The notes beneath the pieces are model-generated. The model did no database searches. It saw only the letters and a program-made list of their open reading frames with translations, and was not told the DNA's origin. This document shows positions 63,962 to 64,000 of a stretch of DNA of 64,000 nucleotides, piece by piece. Source of the DNA: Citrobacter sp. Res13-Sevr-PEB04-36 (GTDB lineage: Bacteria > Pseudomonadota > Gammaproteobacteria > Enterobacterales > Enterobacteriaceae). Positions within the stretch are counted from its first letter, which is position 1, and every line of letters begins with the position of its first letter. Position numbers and translations under genes: made by a program. The DNA lies in NCBI RefSeq assembly GCF_015672735.1, contig NZ_JADABY010000006.1, positions 1 through 64,000 on the forward strand, in the 5' to 3' direction.

Positions 63962-64000
63962 CGTCCGGACCGCTGGTCAGAACATCACCCTCGCAACCAA

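Overview
The window comes from a member of the Enterobacteriaceae, most probably Citrobacter. Gene order and protein sequences follow the Escherichia coli 93-min region closely: dcuB-fumB-yjdF, mel, adi, eptA-pmrAB, proP, crfC-yjcZ, phn, fdhF, yjcO, gltP, nrf, acs-yjcH-actP. A complete C-P lyase (phn) operon argues against Salmonella. ERIC, REP/BIME and box-C-like repeats fit an enteric genome. The genus is an inference from gene content; I could not run a database search.

Layout. 1-769: ERIC element and dcuB leader. 769-4648: anaerobic C4-dicarboxylate transport and fumarase (dcuB, fumB), then yjdF. 4693-7249: melA and melR, divergent, with melB missing. 7450-12257: arginine-dependent acid resistance (adiA, adiY, adiC). 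12394-15870: lipid A phosphoethanolamine transferase and the PmrAB system, plus the 29-residue pmrR on the other strand. 15978-19178: proP and kdgT, divergent. 19207-22451: dynamin-like crfC with yjcZ. 23005-35031: phnA, phnB and phnC to phnP, with an intact phnE. 35050-35645: a RelBE/StbDE-type toxin-antitoxin module whose antitoxin reading frame is broken near its start. 36040-45526: a sugar-catabolic island (ABC importer, D-lyxose isomerase, class II aldolase, PfkB kinase) bracketed by a hybrid histidine kinase at one end and an OmpR-type regulator at the other. 45815-47962: selenocysteine formate dehydrogenase H. 48145-50300: yjcO and gltP. 50769-57294: the nrf formate-dependent nitrite reductase operon. 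57730-61885: acs-yjcH-actP. 61933-62886: a secreted protein of unknown function. 63129-63961: a decayed Gfo/Idh-family oxidoreductase.

How the genes work together. Several loci serve anaerobic or acidic life in the gut: fumarate respiration, formate oxidation, nitrite ammonification and arginine decarboxylation. Others scavenge nutrients (phosphonates, acetate, glutamate/aspartate, 2-keto-3-deoxygluconate) or remodel the envelope (EptA, PmrR). The least characterised part is the 36-45.5 kb island. Its one kinase and one aldolase suggest that a ketose made by the lyxose isomerase is phosphorylated at C1 and split into dihydroxyacetone phosphate and an aldehyde. A split two-component system, perhaps sensing through the periplasmic binding protein, would control it.

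The main oddities are: a 4-bp frameshift in an antitoxin gene with an intact toxin; a REP pair inserted in frame at the start of nrfF; a perfect 12-bp inverted repeat over the pmrR ribosome-binding site; loss of melB beside intact melA and melR; and an oxidoreductase gene with two frameshifts and an internal deletion.
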